Source: Oceanospirillaceae bacterium (GTDB lineage: Bacteria; Pseudomonadota; Gammaproteobacteria; Pseudomonadales; Balneatricaceae). Taken from it: 64,000 nucleotides of DNA. How positions within the stretch are numbered: the stretch's first letter is position 1; each line of letters starts with the position of its first letter. Shown piece by piece: positions 54,223-64,000 of the stretch. The notes below the pieces were generated by a model that did no database searches, was not told the DNA's origin, and saw nothing but the letters and a program-made list of their open reading frames with translations. The stretch covers positions 1 to 64,000 of the forward strand of contig JABGSN010000041.1 in the NCBI GenBank assembly GCA_018647765.1. The letters are read 5' to 3'. The position numbers were made by a program, and so were the translations under genes.

Positions 54223-57075
54223 CTAAATCGCTTCAATTTTAGCCACTTGATGCTGCAAGGTGCTCGCTGCCGATTCGGCATCCTGCAACTTAGCACGCTC
54301 TTTTTCGATGACTTGTGCAGGCGCTTTATCCACAAACTTAGCGTTACCCAACTTACCACCAAGACGTTTAATTTCACCCTGCAATCGACCTAGCTCTTTG
54401 TTTAAGCGAGCCAGCTCAGCATCTTTGTCGATCAAGCCTGCCATCGGCACTAACACTTCTAGCTCGCCCACGAGCGCGGTCGCACTCAGCGGCGCGTCCA
54501 TGCCAGCCTCTAGCAAAGTGATGCTTTCTAGCTTGGTGAGTTTAATGAGGAACTGACTATTGCTGCGTAAACGTTCCTGATCAGCGGCACTGGCTTTATT
54601 AAGCAACACAGGGATCGGCTTACCCGGCGCAATGTTCATTTCGCCACGGATATTGCGAATGCCGTCGATAATTCCGCGCACCCAATTGAGGTCTGCTTCC
54701 GCTGTTTCGTCGCGTTGACTGTCGTCTGGCACTGGGTAGGGCTGCAACATAATGCTGTCGCCCTCGGCGCCCGCTAAGCCTTTCACCCGTTGCCAGATCT
54801 CTTCGGTAATGTACGGCATTAACGGGTGCGCCAAGCGCAACACGGCTTCCAACACCCGTACCAGGGTGCGACGCGTGCCTCGTAATTGCTCTGGCGTGGC
54901 ATTATCATCCCACAATACCGGCTTAGACAATTCCAAGTACCAATCGCAGTATTCGTTCCAAATAAAGTGGTACAAGGCTTCAGACGCGTGATCAAAACGG
55001 TACAGACCCATAGACTCAATGACTTTTTGTTCGGTCTGCTGTAAACGCGAACCAATCCAGCGATCTGCCAGACTCAAATCAACGTCGCCACCGGTTTGGC
55101 CGCAATCCTGCTCTTCGCAGTTCATCAGCACATAGTTAGTGGCATTCCAGATTTTGTTACAAAAGTTACGGTTACCTTCGATGCGACCCAGATCAAACTT
55201 AATGTCGCGGCCGGTTGAGGCCAACGAACATAGGGTAAAACGCAAGGCATCGGTGCCGTAAGAGGCAATACCATCTGGAAAGTGTTTTAGGGTTTGTTTT
55301 TCGATTTTTTTGGCCAACTGCGGCTGCATCATATTGCCGGTGCGCTTTTCGAGTAGCGCATCCAGCTGAATACCATCAATCAAGTCGAGAGGGTCAATGA
55401 CATTACCCTTAGACTTGGACATTTTGTCGCCATCTTGGTCACGTACCAAACCGTGAACATACACGGTTTTAAACGGCACTTGAGCTTCGCCCGTTGCGTC
55501 TTTGGTGAGGTGCATGGTCATCATGATCATGCGCGCCACCCAAAAGAAAATAATGTCAAAGCCGGTCACCAACACATCGGTGGGGTGGTATTTCTTTAAC
55601 GCTTCGGTGGCATCTGGCCAGCCTAGGGTGCCAAAGGTCCATAAGCCAGAGGAAAACCACGTGTCGAGCACGTCTTCATCTTGCTTCAAATTAATATCAC
55701 CCAACTCATGCTTATCGCGCACGTCTTGTTCGCTACGGCCGACGTAAAAATTGCCTTCGTCGTCGTACCAAGCAGGGATACGATGACCCCACCAAAGCTG
55801 GCGCGAGATACACCAGTCTTGAATATCACGCATCCAAGAAAAATACGTATTTTCCCATTGCTTGGGCACAAATTCGATACGCCCATCTTCTACCGCCTCA
55901 ATAGCGGGTTCGGCCAATGGCTTAGTACTCACAAACCACTGATCTGTTAATAGCGGCTCAATAACCAGACCCGAACGATCACCACGAGGCACCTTTAAGC
56001 CATGATCTTCGATTTCTTCTAACAAACCAGCCGCATCTAGGTCGGCCACCATTTGTTTACGGGCATCATAACGATCCAAACCACGATACGCGGCCGGCAC
56101 CGTTTCATCATGTTCTTCAACCACCTTGCCAGCCGTGGTGTATACATCCGGCACTTGCACTATAGCGGCGTCGTGATCCAATACGTTAATCATACCTAAG
56201 TCGTGGCGCTGACCCATGGCGTAGTCATTAAAGTCGTGGGCTGGGGTAATTTTTACGCAACCCGTACCAAACTCCATATCCACGTAATCGTCAGCAATGA
56301 TCGGAATCAAGCGACCGACCAACGGCAGTTCTATAAATTTTCCAATCAGGTGCTGGTAACGCTCATCCTTAGGATGTACCGCCACGGCGGCATCGCCCAA
56401 CATGGTTTCTGGGCGAGTGGTAGCCACAACCAAATGACCCTTGCCATCGGCGGTGGTTGCACCATCAGCCAAGGGATACCGCAAATGCCACAAATGACCT
56501 TTTTCGTCAGTAGAAATAACCTCTAAATCAGAAATAGCCGTGTGTAATTTTGGATCCCAATTCACCAAACGCTTGCCGCGATAAATAAGGCCGTCGTCAT
56601 ACAAACGTACAAAGGCTTCTTGCACCGCAGTATAAAAACCGTCATCCATGGTGAAGCGCTCTCGGCTCCAATCTACACTGGCACCCATACGACGAAGCTG
56701 GCGGGTAATGGTACCACCTGATTCATTTTTCCAGTCCCACACTTTTTCCAGAAACTTATCTCGCCCTAGCTGATGGCGAGTCTTGCCTTCTTCAGCTTGA
56801 ACTTTACGCTCCACCAACATCTGGGTAGCAATACCCGCATGATCGGTACCAACCTGCCACAAGGTATCATGGCCTTGCATACGCTTAAAACGCGTCAAAG
56901 TATCCATGATGGTATCTTGGAAAGCATGGCCCATATGCAAACTACCTGTGACGTTAGGCGGTGGGATAACAATACTGTAAGGCGTGCCTTCTCCGGAGGG
57001 GGCGAAGTAATTGTTATCTTCCCATTGCTGGTACCACTGCTGCTCAATGGCGTTGGGGTTATATGTCTTTTCCAT
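54223..57075 (-). CDS. valS: Valyl-tRNA synthetase
   Basis: [37 protein letters not shown]; 950 aa. Confidence 0.99.
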   Translation of the reverse strand: MEKTYNPNAIEQQWYQQWEDNNYFAPSGEGTPYSIVIPPPNVTGSLHMGHAFQDTIMDTLTRFKRMQGHDTLWQVGTDHAGIATQMLVERKVQAEEGKTRHQLGRDKFLEKVWDWKNESGGTITRQLRRMGASVDWSRERFTMDDGFYTAVQEAFVRLYDDGLIYRGKRLVNWDPKLHTAISDLEVISTDEKGHLWHLRYPLADGATTADGKGHLVVATTRPETMLGDAAVAVHPKDERYQHLIGKFIELPLVGRLIPIIADDYVDMEFGTGCVKITPAHDFNDYAMGQRHDLGMINVLDHDAAIVQVPDVYTTAGKVVEEHDETVPAAYRGLDRYDARKQMVADLDAAGLLEEIEDHGLKVPRGDRSGLVIEPLLTDQWFVSTKPLAEPAIEAVEDGRIEFVPKQWENTYFSWMRDIQDWCISRQLWWGHRIPAWYDDEGNFYVGRSEQDVRDKHELGDINLKQDEDVLDTWFSSGLWTFGTLGWPDATEALKKYHPTDVLVTGFDIIFFWVARMIMMTMHLTKDATGEAQVPFKTVYVHGLVRDQDGDKMSKSKGNVIDPLDLIDGIQLDALLEKRTGNMMQPQLAKKIEKQTLKHFPDGIASYGTDALRFTLCSLASTGRDIKFDLGRIEGNRNFCNKIWNATNYVLMNCEEQDCGQTGGDVDLSLADRWIGSRLQQTEQKVIESMGLYRFDHASEALYHFIWNEYCDWYLELSKPVLWDDNATPEQLRGTRRTLVRVLEAVLRLAHPLMPYITEEIWQRVKGLAGAEGDSIMLQPYPVPDDSQRDETAEADLNWVRGIIDGIRNIRGEMNIAPGKPIPVLLNKASAADQERLRSNSQFLIKLTKLESITLLEAGMDAPLSATALVGELEVLVPMAGLIDKDAELARLNKELGRLQGEIKRLGGKLGNAKFVDKAPAQVIEKERAKLQDAESAASTLQHQVAKIEAI

Positions 57076-57135
57076 AATGTCGATGTGGCGCTCTAAAAAA
57101 GGTGGTCTGAAAAAAGTACGTTAACAAAAGCCGTG

Positions 57136-57618
57136 TTAGTGGTTACAACCAGGTCCGTGGATATGGCCGGCAGACAATTCGTCGGCGGTGGCTTCACGAA
57201 TCGCCATTACTTCGACGTCAAAGTTGAGGGTTTCACCGGCCAAATCGTGGTTGCCGTCAACGCTTACTTTGTCACCATCTACTGCGGTAATGGTCACCAC
57301 ATGCTGCTGGCCAGAGTCGCCTTCTGCGTGGAACTGCATGCCCACTTCTAAGGTATCGATACCCGAAAACATTTCACGTTCTACCTGCTGTACCATTTCT
57401 TCCATGTATTCGCCGTAACCTTTATGAGGTGGCACTTCTACTTGTAGCTTATCACCCACTTGCTTGCCTTCTAGGGCTTCTTCTAGGCCTTGCACGATGT
57501 TATTTGCACCATGCAAATACGGTAAAGGCTCGCCTTCACGGGAGCTGTCTACTAACTCACCCGCGCCATTGGTTAGGGTGTAATGGAAGCTAGCAACGCT
57601 GTTTTCGGCAATTTTCAT
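57136..57618 (-). CDS. FKBP-type peptidyl-prolyl isomerase, SlyD-like
   Basis: YLHGANNIVQGLEEALEGKQVGDKLQVEVPPHKGYGEY; C-terminal His/Cys GHIHGPGCNH. Confidence 0.93.
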   Translation of the reverse strand: MKIAENSVASFHYTLTNGAGELVDSSREGEPLPYLHGANNIVQGLEEALEGKQVGDKLQVEVPPHKGYGEYMEEMVQQVEREMFSGIDTLEVGMQFHAEGDSGQQHVVTITAVDGDKVSVDGNHDLAGETLNFDVEVMAIREATADELSAGHIHGPGCNH

Positions 57619-57737
57619 TTGATACTCCAAAATGCCCTAATAACAGTCTTGTTTAGGGCGTCAATAATTAAACTTAACTCATGAGCTTGAGCAACCTGCT
57701 ATAATACCGCAAAAATCGCTTCTAGGCTCTAATTTCC

Positions 57738-58352
57738 ATGCATTTTACTATTCACGATACCCCTGGTGTTATCCACCTAATTAGGGGCTTATCTTGGCTG
57801 ATTTTGAAACTCAGCGGCTGGAAAGTCATCAACGTTGCACCCGCCACCGGCAGTTATCTTATTATTGCAGCCCCCCATACTTCAAACTGGGATTTCCCGC
57901 TGGGCATTGCCATGGCGTTTCACTTGCAACTCCACGTCTATTTTATTGGCAAGCACACCTTATTCAAAGGGCCTATGGGGCCCTTCATGCGCTGGTTAGG
58001 GGGTATTCCTTTAGACCGAAAAGCCAGCCAAAACTTTGTCGACGCCTCAATAGAAACGTTTAGCACGCACCCGAATTTAGTGATGGCCATCGCCCCGGAA
58101 GGCACTCGCTCAAGTGTGCTGCGCTGGAAAACTGGCTTTTATCACATGGCTAAAGGCGCACAGATACCTATAGGTTTAGCCTATTTTGATTTTTCCACTA
58201 AAGTGGGCGGCATTGGTAAAATGTTAGACACCAGCGACGACATGGACGCCGACATGCTGGCTATAGCGGATTTTTACCGCACCAAAGTGGGCAAAGTCCC
58301 GGCCAATTACAACCCCGACATTACCGGCGCAACAGTTAAAAGAAAGCCTTAG
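57738..58352 (+). CDS. 1-acyl-sn-glycerol-3-phosphate acyltransferase-like protein
   Basis: IIAAPHTSNWDFPLG (HTSNWD variant of the HX4D motif); APEGTRS. Confidence 0.88.
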   Translation: MHFTIHDTPGVIHLIRGLSWLILKLSGWKVINVAPATGSYLIIAAPHTSNWDFPLGIAMAFHLQLHVYFIGKHTLFKGPMGPFMRWLGGIPLDRKASQNFVDASIETFSTHPNLVMAIAPEGTRSSVLRWKTGFYHMAKGAQIPIGLAYFDFSTKVGGIGKMLDTSDDMDADMLAIADFYRTKVGKVPANYNPDITGATVKRKP

Positions 58353-59521
58353 AGCCTTGCCTTTAACACCACAAACTTCGGGTGTGAACCGATCTGCTGC
58401 ACCTGCTTAAACCAACGTTTGAGTTTAGCGTGGTAGCCTAAATGCCGATTGCCCACCACCCATAGTTCGCCGTCTGCGCTAAGCACTTGTGCGGCTTGCG
58501 CAAACATACGCATGGCGATTTGATCACCCATCACGCGTTCTTGGTGAAACGGGGGATTACATAAGATCAAATCGGCCGACTGTGGGTCCATATCAGTCAG
58601 GCAATCGTTGGTTATAAAACGACACTGCGACCCGACGCCATTGGCCAATGCGTTATTAGTCGCTGAGGCTACTGCCATACAGGACTCATCCACACCGGTG
58701 ACTTGGCTTTGAGGCCACTTTTTGGCCGCCATGATGGCCTGCACGCCATTACCACAACCCAAGTCGATAATATGTTGATAGTTGCCATCGGGAAAATTCT
58801 CCAGCAACACCTGGGCACCTTGGTCTAATTTGGTAGGACTGAAAACACCGCTATAGTGATCCAAGGTTAAACCCAGACCTGCCACTGACCAACGGTGTGT
58901 TTGCGCAGGCGGGCTCTCGCCGTCACCCGCCTCAACCTTTGCCGCCAGCACTAAACGGGCTTTTTTACGCGCCAAACTGGTCGTTAGCGGGCCCAACAAA
59001 GACTCCAACAACACAAACAACGGCGTATCTAAGTGTTTTACCATCACTGGCATGATGATGACAGCCCCTGCCGCCAGCTGCGGCAATAGCCGAGCCACCT
59101 GATCTTTGAGTAATCGATGGCTTTTGGGTAGCTTCAACACCATCAAGTCAAACGCGCCTTGGGGCGTTTTATGAGCCGGCACAAAATCTGCTAATGCCAA
59201 GCCATTATGTTGTGCATTGTGCGCCAAGGCTTGCTGGGCAATATGCGAATCACTCCACAAAGTCGGCACACCACCAGTGAGCATCTTCACCGCCTCGGTT
59301 AGGCCACAGGTAACGGCAGCAAAGGCGTCGTTCACCACCAACACTCGGCTATGGGGCTGCAACAACTGCTGCTCATGAATGTAATCCAGGGCCAGCAAAT
59401 CGCCTTGATCAAATGCCAGCAAGGTTTGCTTGGAGCTCAGCGGTAGCCGATAAACATTGAGCTTACCAAAGTGGCTCGCCATACCTGAGGGCGGAGATGA
59501 AATTGCATTTTTAGGCATCAT
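58349..59521 (-). CDS. rlmG: 23S rRNA m2G1835 methyltransferase RlmG-like
   Basis: VLVVNDAFAAVTCGL; LLGPLTTSLARKKARL; DLGCGNGVQAI; ILCNPPFHQ. Confidence 0.88.
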   Translation of the reverse strand: MMPKNAISSPPSGMASHFGKLNVYRLPLSSKQTLLAFDQGDLLALDYIHEQQLLQPHSRVLVVNDAFAAVTCGLTEAVKMLTGGVPTLWSDSHIAQQALAHNAQHNGLALADFVPAHKTPQGAFDLMVLKLPKSHRLLKDQVARLLPQLAAGAVIIMPVMVKHLDTPLFVLLESLLGPLTTSLARKKARLVLAAKVEAGDGESPPAQTHRWSVAGLGLTLDHYSGVFSPTKLDQGAQVLLENFPDGNYQHIIDLGCGNGVQAIMAAKKWPQSQVTGVDESCMAVASATNNALANGVGSQCRFITNDCLTDMDPQSADLILCNPPFHQERVMGDQIAMRMFAQAAQVLSADGELWVVGNRHLGYHAKLKRWFKQVQQIGSHPKFVVLKARL

Positions 59522-59523
59522 GA

Positions 59524-60168
59524 TTAGGGTGCCAAACGATCAATAACCCAGCCGTCAACGCCGTATTGATACCGAAAACGATCATGCAAACGGCTGGGGC
59601 GCCCCTGCCAAAACTCAAAGTGAGTGGGTTGCAAACAATAACCTACCCAAGGTTTAGGGCGGTCGACTTGTGCATCTAGCGTGAGCTGGTCAAGGTGGTT
59701 TACATTGGCTTGCAGCTCCACTGAACCACTCACCACTTGGCTTTGTGCAGTGGCTGCCGCACTTAACTGACTGGCCCTAGGCCTGCTGTGAAAGTATGCA
59801 TCGGCGGTCGCATCTGGCAACATCACCACCGTCCCCGAAATACGCACTTGCCGCTCGAGAGGCTGCCAATAAAACAACACCGACGCCTGTGGGTTACTGG
59901 CCAAGTCTTGGCCTTTGTGACTGCGACTATCGGTGTACCAAACCAAACCCTGTGCATCATAGCTTTTCATCAGCACGATGCGGGCGCTGGGCATGCCAGA
60001 AGCCGACACGGTTGCTAGCGACATAGAGGGGGCATCCAACGGGCATGCGTTAGTCGCCTGCGTTAACCAAGTGCTAAATTGCTGCCACGGGTCCAGCGCG
60101 AGGTCTTGCCTGCGCAACCCCTCGGCTTCGTATTCGCGTCGATAATCGTTATAGTCTTGTGATGGCAT
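59524..60168 (-). CDS. pdxH: Pyridoxamine 5'-phosphate oxidase
   Basis: RREYEAEGLRRQDLALDPWQQF; MPSARIVLMKSYDAQGLVWYTDSRSHKGQDL. Confidence 0.97.
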   Translation of the reverse strand: MPSQDYNDYRREYEAEGLRRQDLALDPWQQFSTWLTQATNACPLDAPSMSLATVSASGMPSARIVLMKSYDAQGLVWYTDSRSHKGQDLASNPQASVLFYWQPLERQVRISGTVVMLPDATADAYFHSRPRASQLSAAATAQSQVVSGSVELQANVNHLDQLTLDAQVDRPKPWVGYCLQPTHFEFWQGRPSRLHDRFRYQYGVDGWVIDRLAP

Positions 60169-60415
60169 GAATGTCGCCCAGTTACTTACATTAGTGGATC
60201 ATTCACCCATTATAAGCTGCCTCCGGCGAGGCGCAAACTGTTGCATGGCACCAAAACTTGTAATCAGTCAATTAACCGAGTAAAAAATGCGTAAAGACCT
60301 AAACTACCGCACAGTCACAAATATCAAATCAGCAAGCATTAATGTACTATCTAGCCCTAGTTTTTATTAGCCTCGAAAGCCTGCGTGCTTTTTCTGCTTA
60401 AACAAGGTCGTTTAC

Positions 60416-61666
60416 ATGAGTGCCAAATCCATCCTTTCTCGTTTTATTTTTAAGATTGCCCTACCTATCGCTATTGTTGCTGGTGCTATCGCTGGCTTCA
60501 TCTATCTTAAAGATTCAAAACCAGAAGTACCTGCCAAGCCGATTGTCGAACAAGTCTGGGGCGTGTCCAGCCATGTTATCCAACTGCAAGACCTAGCCCC
60601 TGAAATCACCCTTTATGGTGCCGTAGAGGCTAGCGAAACAGTGCAACTTAGCGCCACTGTCAATGCCTTTGTTAACCAAGTGAACGTTAGCCGCGGTGAC
60701 CGCATCAGCAAAGGTCAAACCATGGCACAGCTAGACGACCGAGAACTACGCCTGACCTTGGCTCAACGAGAGGCTAGTCTAGCCGACATTGAGGCGCGTA
60801 TTAACAGCGAGATCAATCGCAATAAAACCGACCGAAAAGCGTTAACCGTTGAGCAACAGTTACAAGCTATCAATGAAAAAAACTTACGCCGTCAACAACA
60901 ACTGGTTGACCAAAACGTGGCCCCAGCATCGCGCTTAGAAGACGCCACACGGGCCGTGCAACAACAGCAATTGTCATTACTAAACCGTGAAAACACCATC
61001 GCCGACCACCCCAATCGCTTAGCCCAGTTAAAAGCCGCTGCCACTCAGAGTAACGTACAACTCGAGTTTGCACAGCTTGACTTACAACGCACTCGCATCT
61101 TGGCGCCGTTTGACGGCCGAGTATTGAGTGTAGATACCGCTGCTGGCAATCGCGTGCGTAATGGCGACCGCGTAGTAAAGCTATATAACACTCAAAACCT
61201 CGAGGTTCGCAGCCAAATTCCAGCCCGTTATCTGCCGATGATGCAATCCACCGCTGCCAGTGCAGGCCTTACGGCTAGCATTTCCCATGGCGGCAGAAGC
61301 TACCCGCTGAAGCTGGACCGCTTGTCGGCTGAAGCCTCAGCCAGTCAGGGCGGCATTGATGCCTTCTTCACCCTTGAACAAAACCAAAACATTGAAGTCG
61401 GGCGTAATTTACAAGTACAGGTGCAGCTCACTACGGAAGCCAATGTGGCCGCATTGCCCGCATTAGCCATATATGGCCAAAACCGCGTGTACCTGATTAT
61501 TGACCAGCGCCTACAAGCCGTCAGCATTGACCGCATTGGCGCTTGGACCAGCCCCACAGGAGAACGTTTAACCTTGGTGCGCAGCGCCCAGTTACAAAGT
61601 GGCGATCAGGTGTTAACGACGCAGTTACCCAATGCCGTTACTGGCTTATTAGTCGAAACCCGATAG
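60416..61666 (+). CDS. RND efflux periplasmic adaptor (membrane fusion protein)
   Basis: VNQVNVSRGDRISKGQTMAQLDDRE biotinyl-lipoyl-like; LDLQRTRILAPFDGRV. Confidence 0.92.
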   Translation: MSAKSILSRFIFKIALPIAIVAGAIAGFIYLKDSKPEVPAKPIVEQVWGVSSHVIQLQDLAPEITLYGAVEASETVQLSATVNAFVNQVNVSRGDRISKGQTMAQLDDRELRLTLAQREASLADIEARINSEINRNKTDRKALTVEQQLQAINEKNLRRQQQLVDQNVAPASRLEDATRAVQQQQLSLLNRENTIADHPNRLAQLKAAATQSNVQLEFAQLDLQRTRILAPFDGRVLSVDTAAGNRVRNGDRVVKLYNTQNLEVRSQIPARYLPMMQSTAASAGLTASISHGGRSYPLKLDRLSAEASASQGGIDAFFTLEQNQNIEVGRNLQVQVQLTTEANVAALPALAIYGQNRVYLIIDQRLQAVSIDRIGAWTSPTGERLTLVRSAQLQSGDQVLTTQLPNAVTGLLVETR

Positions 61667-61681
61667 GCGGAGAATAGCACT

Positions 61682-64000
61682 ATGATGCAATCATTCATTC
61701 GCCTCTTTGCTAACCACAAAGTCGCCCCTAACCTGCTAATGCTGTTACTGTTTTTATCGGGAGCCTATGGCTTAAAGCAGCTTAATACGCAGTTTTTTCC
61801 GGATTTCGCCGTCGACGTCGTGATGGTTAATATTCCTTGGCCCGGGGCCGCCGCAGAAGATGTGCAAAGCAGCATCACTATTCCTGTTGAGCAGGCCTTA
61901 AAAAGCGTAGCTAACGTCACTAAAGTCAGCTCCAGCACCTACCGTGGCGGTGTGACCCTTTGGTTAAACATTGACAGTGGTGCAGACTTTACTGAGACCA
62001 CCAATGCGATCAAACAGCGGGTCGATTCCGTAGGCAACATACCCACCGATGCAGAGACCCCAAGTGTCGAGCAGTTTGTGATGTATGAAAACGTCGGCAC
62101 CTTGCTCATTACCGCGGACGGTCCAGTTGATGAACTGACTAATTTAGCCCACCAAGCAGAGCGGGAGTTGCTGGCCAAAGGCATCAGCAAAATCAACTTT
62201 ACGGGTTTACCTAAACGGGAGATTGCCATTCAGGTAGACACCAGGACCATGCACGAGCTGGGGCTATCTTTGCAAAATATGGCAGGGCTAATCAACAATC
62301 AAAGCCAAGACGTGATGGCCGGTACTGCCGGCCGTACAGACGGTTCTAAACAATTACGCGCCATTGGCAAAGTCTCAGACGTCAACAGCTTTGAACAACT
62401 ACCCTTACTCACTGGCGACAACGCTCAATTGCTTCGCTTAGGCGATGTGGCCGACATCAGCCTTAGGCCTAAGGAAGATCAAAGCACCATCCGTTATCAC
62501 GGCAAGTCCGCCATAGAGCTGTCTATCATGCGCAGCCAAAACGACGACACCATTAAAACCGCAGCCATTATGAATGACTGGGTGGCCGATGCCCGCGACC
62601 GCTTCCCTCAGGGAGTAGAAATTGTGGTCTACGATGAAGCCTGGCTCATCCTGAAAGCGCGTATCAACTTGCTGATTAATAACGGCGCCACGGGATTATT
62701 GTTTGTGGTGGGATTACTGTTTTTATTCCTTAACTCCCGCGTGGCATTTTGGGTGGCTATGGGTATCCCGGCATCACTGCTAGCCACGTGGGGCGTGATG
62801 TACTACATTGGCGGCTCCATTAATATGATCAGCCTATTTGGCATGATCATGGCCTTAGGCATTATCGTTGACGACGCCATTGTCGTAGGCGAAGACACTC
62901 TAGCCCATTCGCAGCGCGGCGAGTCTTCGTTGCAGGCGGCCATGGGTGGTGCACAGCGCATGCTTGGACCTGTGGCGGCATCATCGTTAACCACAGTAGC
63001 CGCTTTTTTACCGCTATTATTGATTGGCGGGCCTATCGGCAGTATTTTGTCGGACATCCCCGTGGTAGTCATTTGCGTGATTATCGTGTCTCTGGTTGAG
63101 TGCTTCTTAATCTTACCTGGCCATCTTCACCATGCACTGAAGAACCGCGAAGGTAAAACCCCATCGCGCTGGCGCACCGCCTTTGATCAAGGGTTTGAAA
63201 ATTTTAAAAACAACATCTTCCGCCCCGCCGTTAGTTTTGCCATAGATTTCCGCTTGGTTACCTTTAGCTTGGCCATCACCGCCTTTGTATTAGCCATCGG
63301 TTTGCTGGTAGGCGGCCGCTTGCAGTTTGCCTTTTTCCCTAGCGTAGATGGCGACAACTTGCGCGCTAATGTTCAATTTAGCAGCGGCACCCCGGCCACC
63401 GAAGTCGCGGACTACTTAGTCAAAGTAGAAGATGCTTTGTTGGCTACCGAGGCAGAGTTAGGCGGTCAGCTCATTCGTGAACGAGCGGCCTACTTTGGCA
63501 CCCACATGTTGTCTATAGATGGCATTTCTAGCCGTGATCAAATAGCCTTGCTGCGGGTAGAGTTAGACAGCACGGCCCTACGCTCTGTGTCCAATGCCGA
63601 GTTCATTGACACCTGGAACAGCAAAATCCCTCGAGTACCTGGCTTAGAAAAAATCATTATTGACCAACCAGAGACCGGCCCTCCGGGCAAACCCATTGAA
63701 GCCAACATTACTGGCGCCAGCGCCAATGTCATGAAGCAAGTTGCGCTGGAGTTACAAACAGCACTAAAGGTCTTTACCGGCGTGCAGAACATCGATGACA
63801 ACCTACCGTACGGCATGGAACAGCTCATTTTCAGCTTAACACCCGAAGCCACTACATTGGGCCTAACCAGTTCAGACATTGGTCGTCAACTCAGATATGC
63901 CTTTGACGGCGTAACTGTGCAAAGCTTTTATCAAGGCAGCGACGAAATTGATGTGCGACTAATGCTCAAAGACCAAGACCGTAATAGCCTTGCCACCCTA
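61682..64000 (+). CDS. RND family efflux permease (truncated by window edge)
   Basis: Own translation: MMQSFIRLFANHKVAPNLLMLLLFLSGAYGLKQLNTQFFPDFAVDVVMVNIPWPGAAAEDVQSSITIPVEQAL...; open in frame to base 64000; not in the supplied ORF list. Confidence 0.93.
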   Translation, partial: MMQSFIRLFANHKVAPNLLMLLLFLSGAYGLKQLNTQFFPDFAVDVVMVNIPWPGAAAEDVQSSITIPVEQALKSVANVTKVSSSTYRGGVTLWLNIDSGADFTETTNAIKQRVDSVGNIPTDAETPSVEQFVMYENVGTLLITADGPVDELTNLAHQAERELLAKGISKINFTGLPKREIAIQVDTRTMHELGLSLQNMAGLINNQSQDVMAGTAGRTDGSKQLRAIGKVSDVNSFEQLPLLTGDNAQLLRLGDVADISLRPKEDQSTIRYHGKSAIELSIMRSQNDDTIKTAAIMNDWVADARDRFPQGVEIVVYDEAWLILKARINLLINNGATGLLFVVGLLFLFLNSRVAFWVAMGIPASLLATWGVMYYIGGSINMISLFGMIMALGIIVDDAIVVGEDTLAHSQRGESSLQAAMGGAQRMLGPVAASSLTTVAAFLPLLLIGGPIGSILSDIPVVVICVIIVSLVECFLILPGHLHHALKNREGKTPSRWRTAFDQGFENFKNNIFRPAVSFAIDFRLVTFSLAITAFVLAIGLLVGGRLQFAFFPSVDGDNLRANVQFSSGTPATEVADYLVKVEDALLATEAELGGQLIRERAAYFGTHMLSIDGISSRDQIALLRVELDSTALRSVSNAEFIDTWNSKIPRVPGLEKIIIDQPETGPPGKPIEANITGASANVMKQVALELQTALKVFTGVQNIDDNLPYGMEQLIFSLTPEATTLGLTSSDIGRQLRYAFDGVTVQSFYQGSDEIDVRLMLKDQDRNSLATL

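Overview
The window looks like a gammaproteobacterial chromosome segment, based on gene content and order. An accessory stretch (about 1-4.4 kb) carries a partial PotA/PotD-type ABC operon with an embedded alpha/beta hydrolase, a gene-poor ~1.4 kb spacer and a small membrane-protein ORF. It is followed by a long conserved housekeeping block: mutS, rpoS-nlpD-DUF368-pcm-surE-truD-ftsB, eno, pyrG, tilS-accA-dnaE-rnhB-lpxB-lpxA-fabZ-lpxD-skp-bamA-rseP-cdsA-uppS-frr-pyrH, tsf-rpsB, map-glnD and yffB-like-dapD-dapE. The right part (42-64 kb) holds mixed genes: PhyH-type dioxygenase, YpeA-type GNAT, alpha/beta hydrolases, tag, Sel1-repeat and RDD proteins, lptG/lptF, pepA-holC, a ureohydrolase, a cold-shock protein, valS, an SlyD-like PPIase, an acyltransferase, rlmG, pdxH and an RND efflux pair cut by the window edge. 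The strongest observation is a coherent absence: the MEP-pathway genes dxr, ispD and ispF are all missing from their usual slots (cdsA/rseP and ftsB/truD), while uppS is kept. This suggests loss or relocation of the MEP pathway, possibly with a mevalonate replacement. Other signals include three TTCGAA boxes at exact 20-bp spacing upstream of the ABC operon, a 17-bp dyad upstream of mutS, an attC-like stem-loop in the accessory spacer, an AT-rich block inside nlpD at the distance expected for an rpoS promoter, and a DUF368 (polyprenyl-phosphate transporter family) gene within the nlpD-pcm cluster. No tRNA, rRNA, CRISPR array or intact IS element was seen. No database search was run; all assignments come from motif and sequence recognition.
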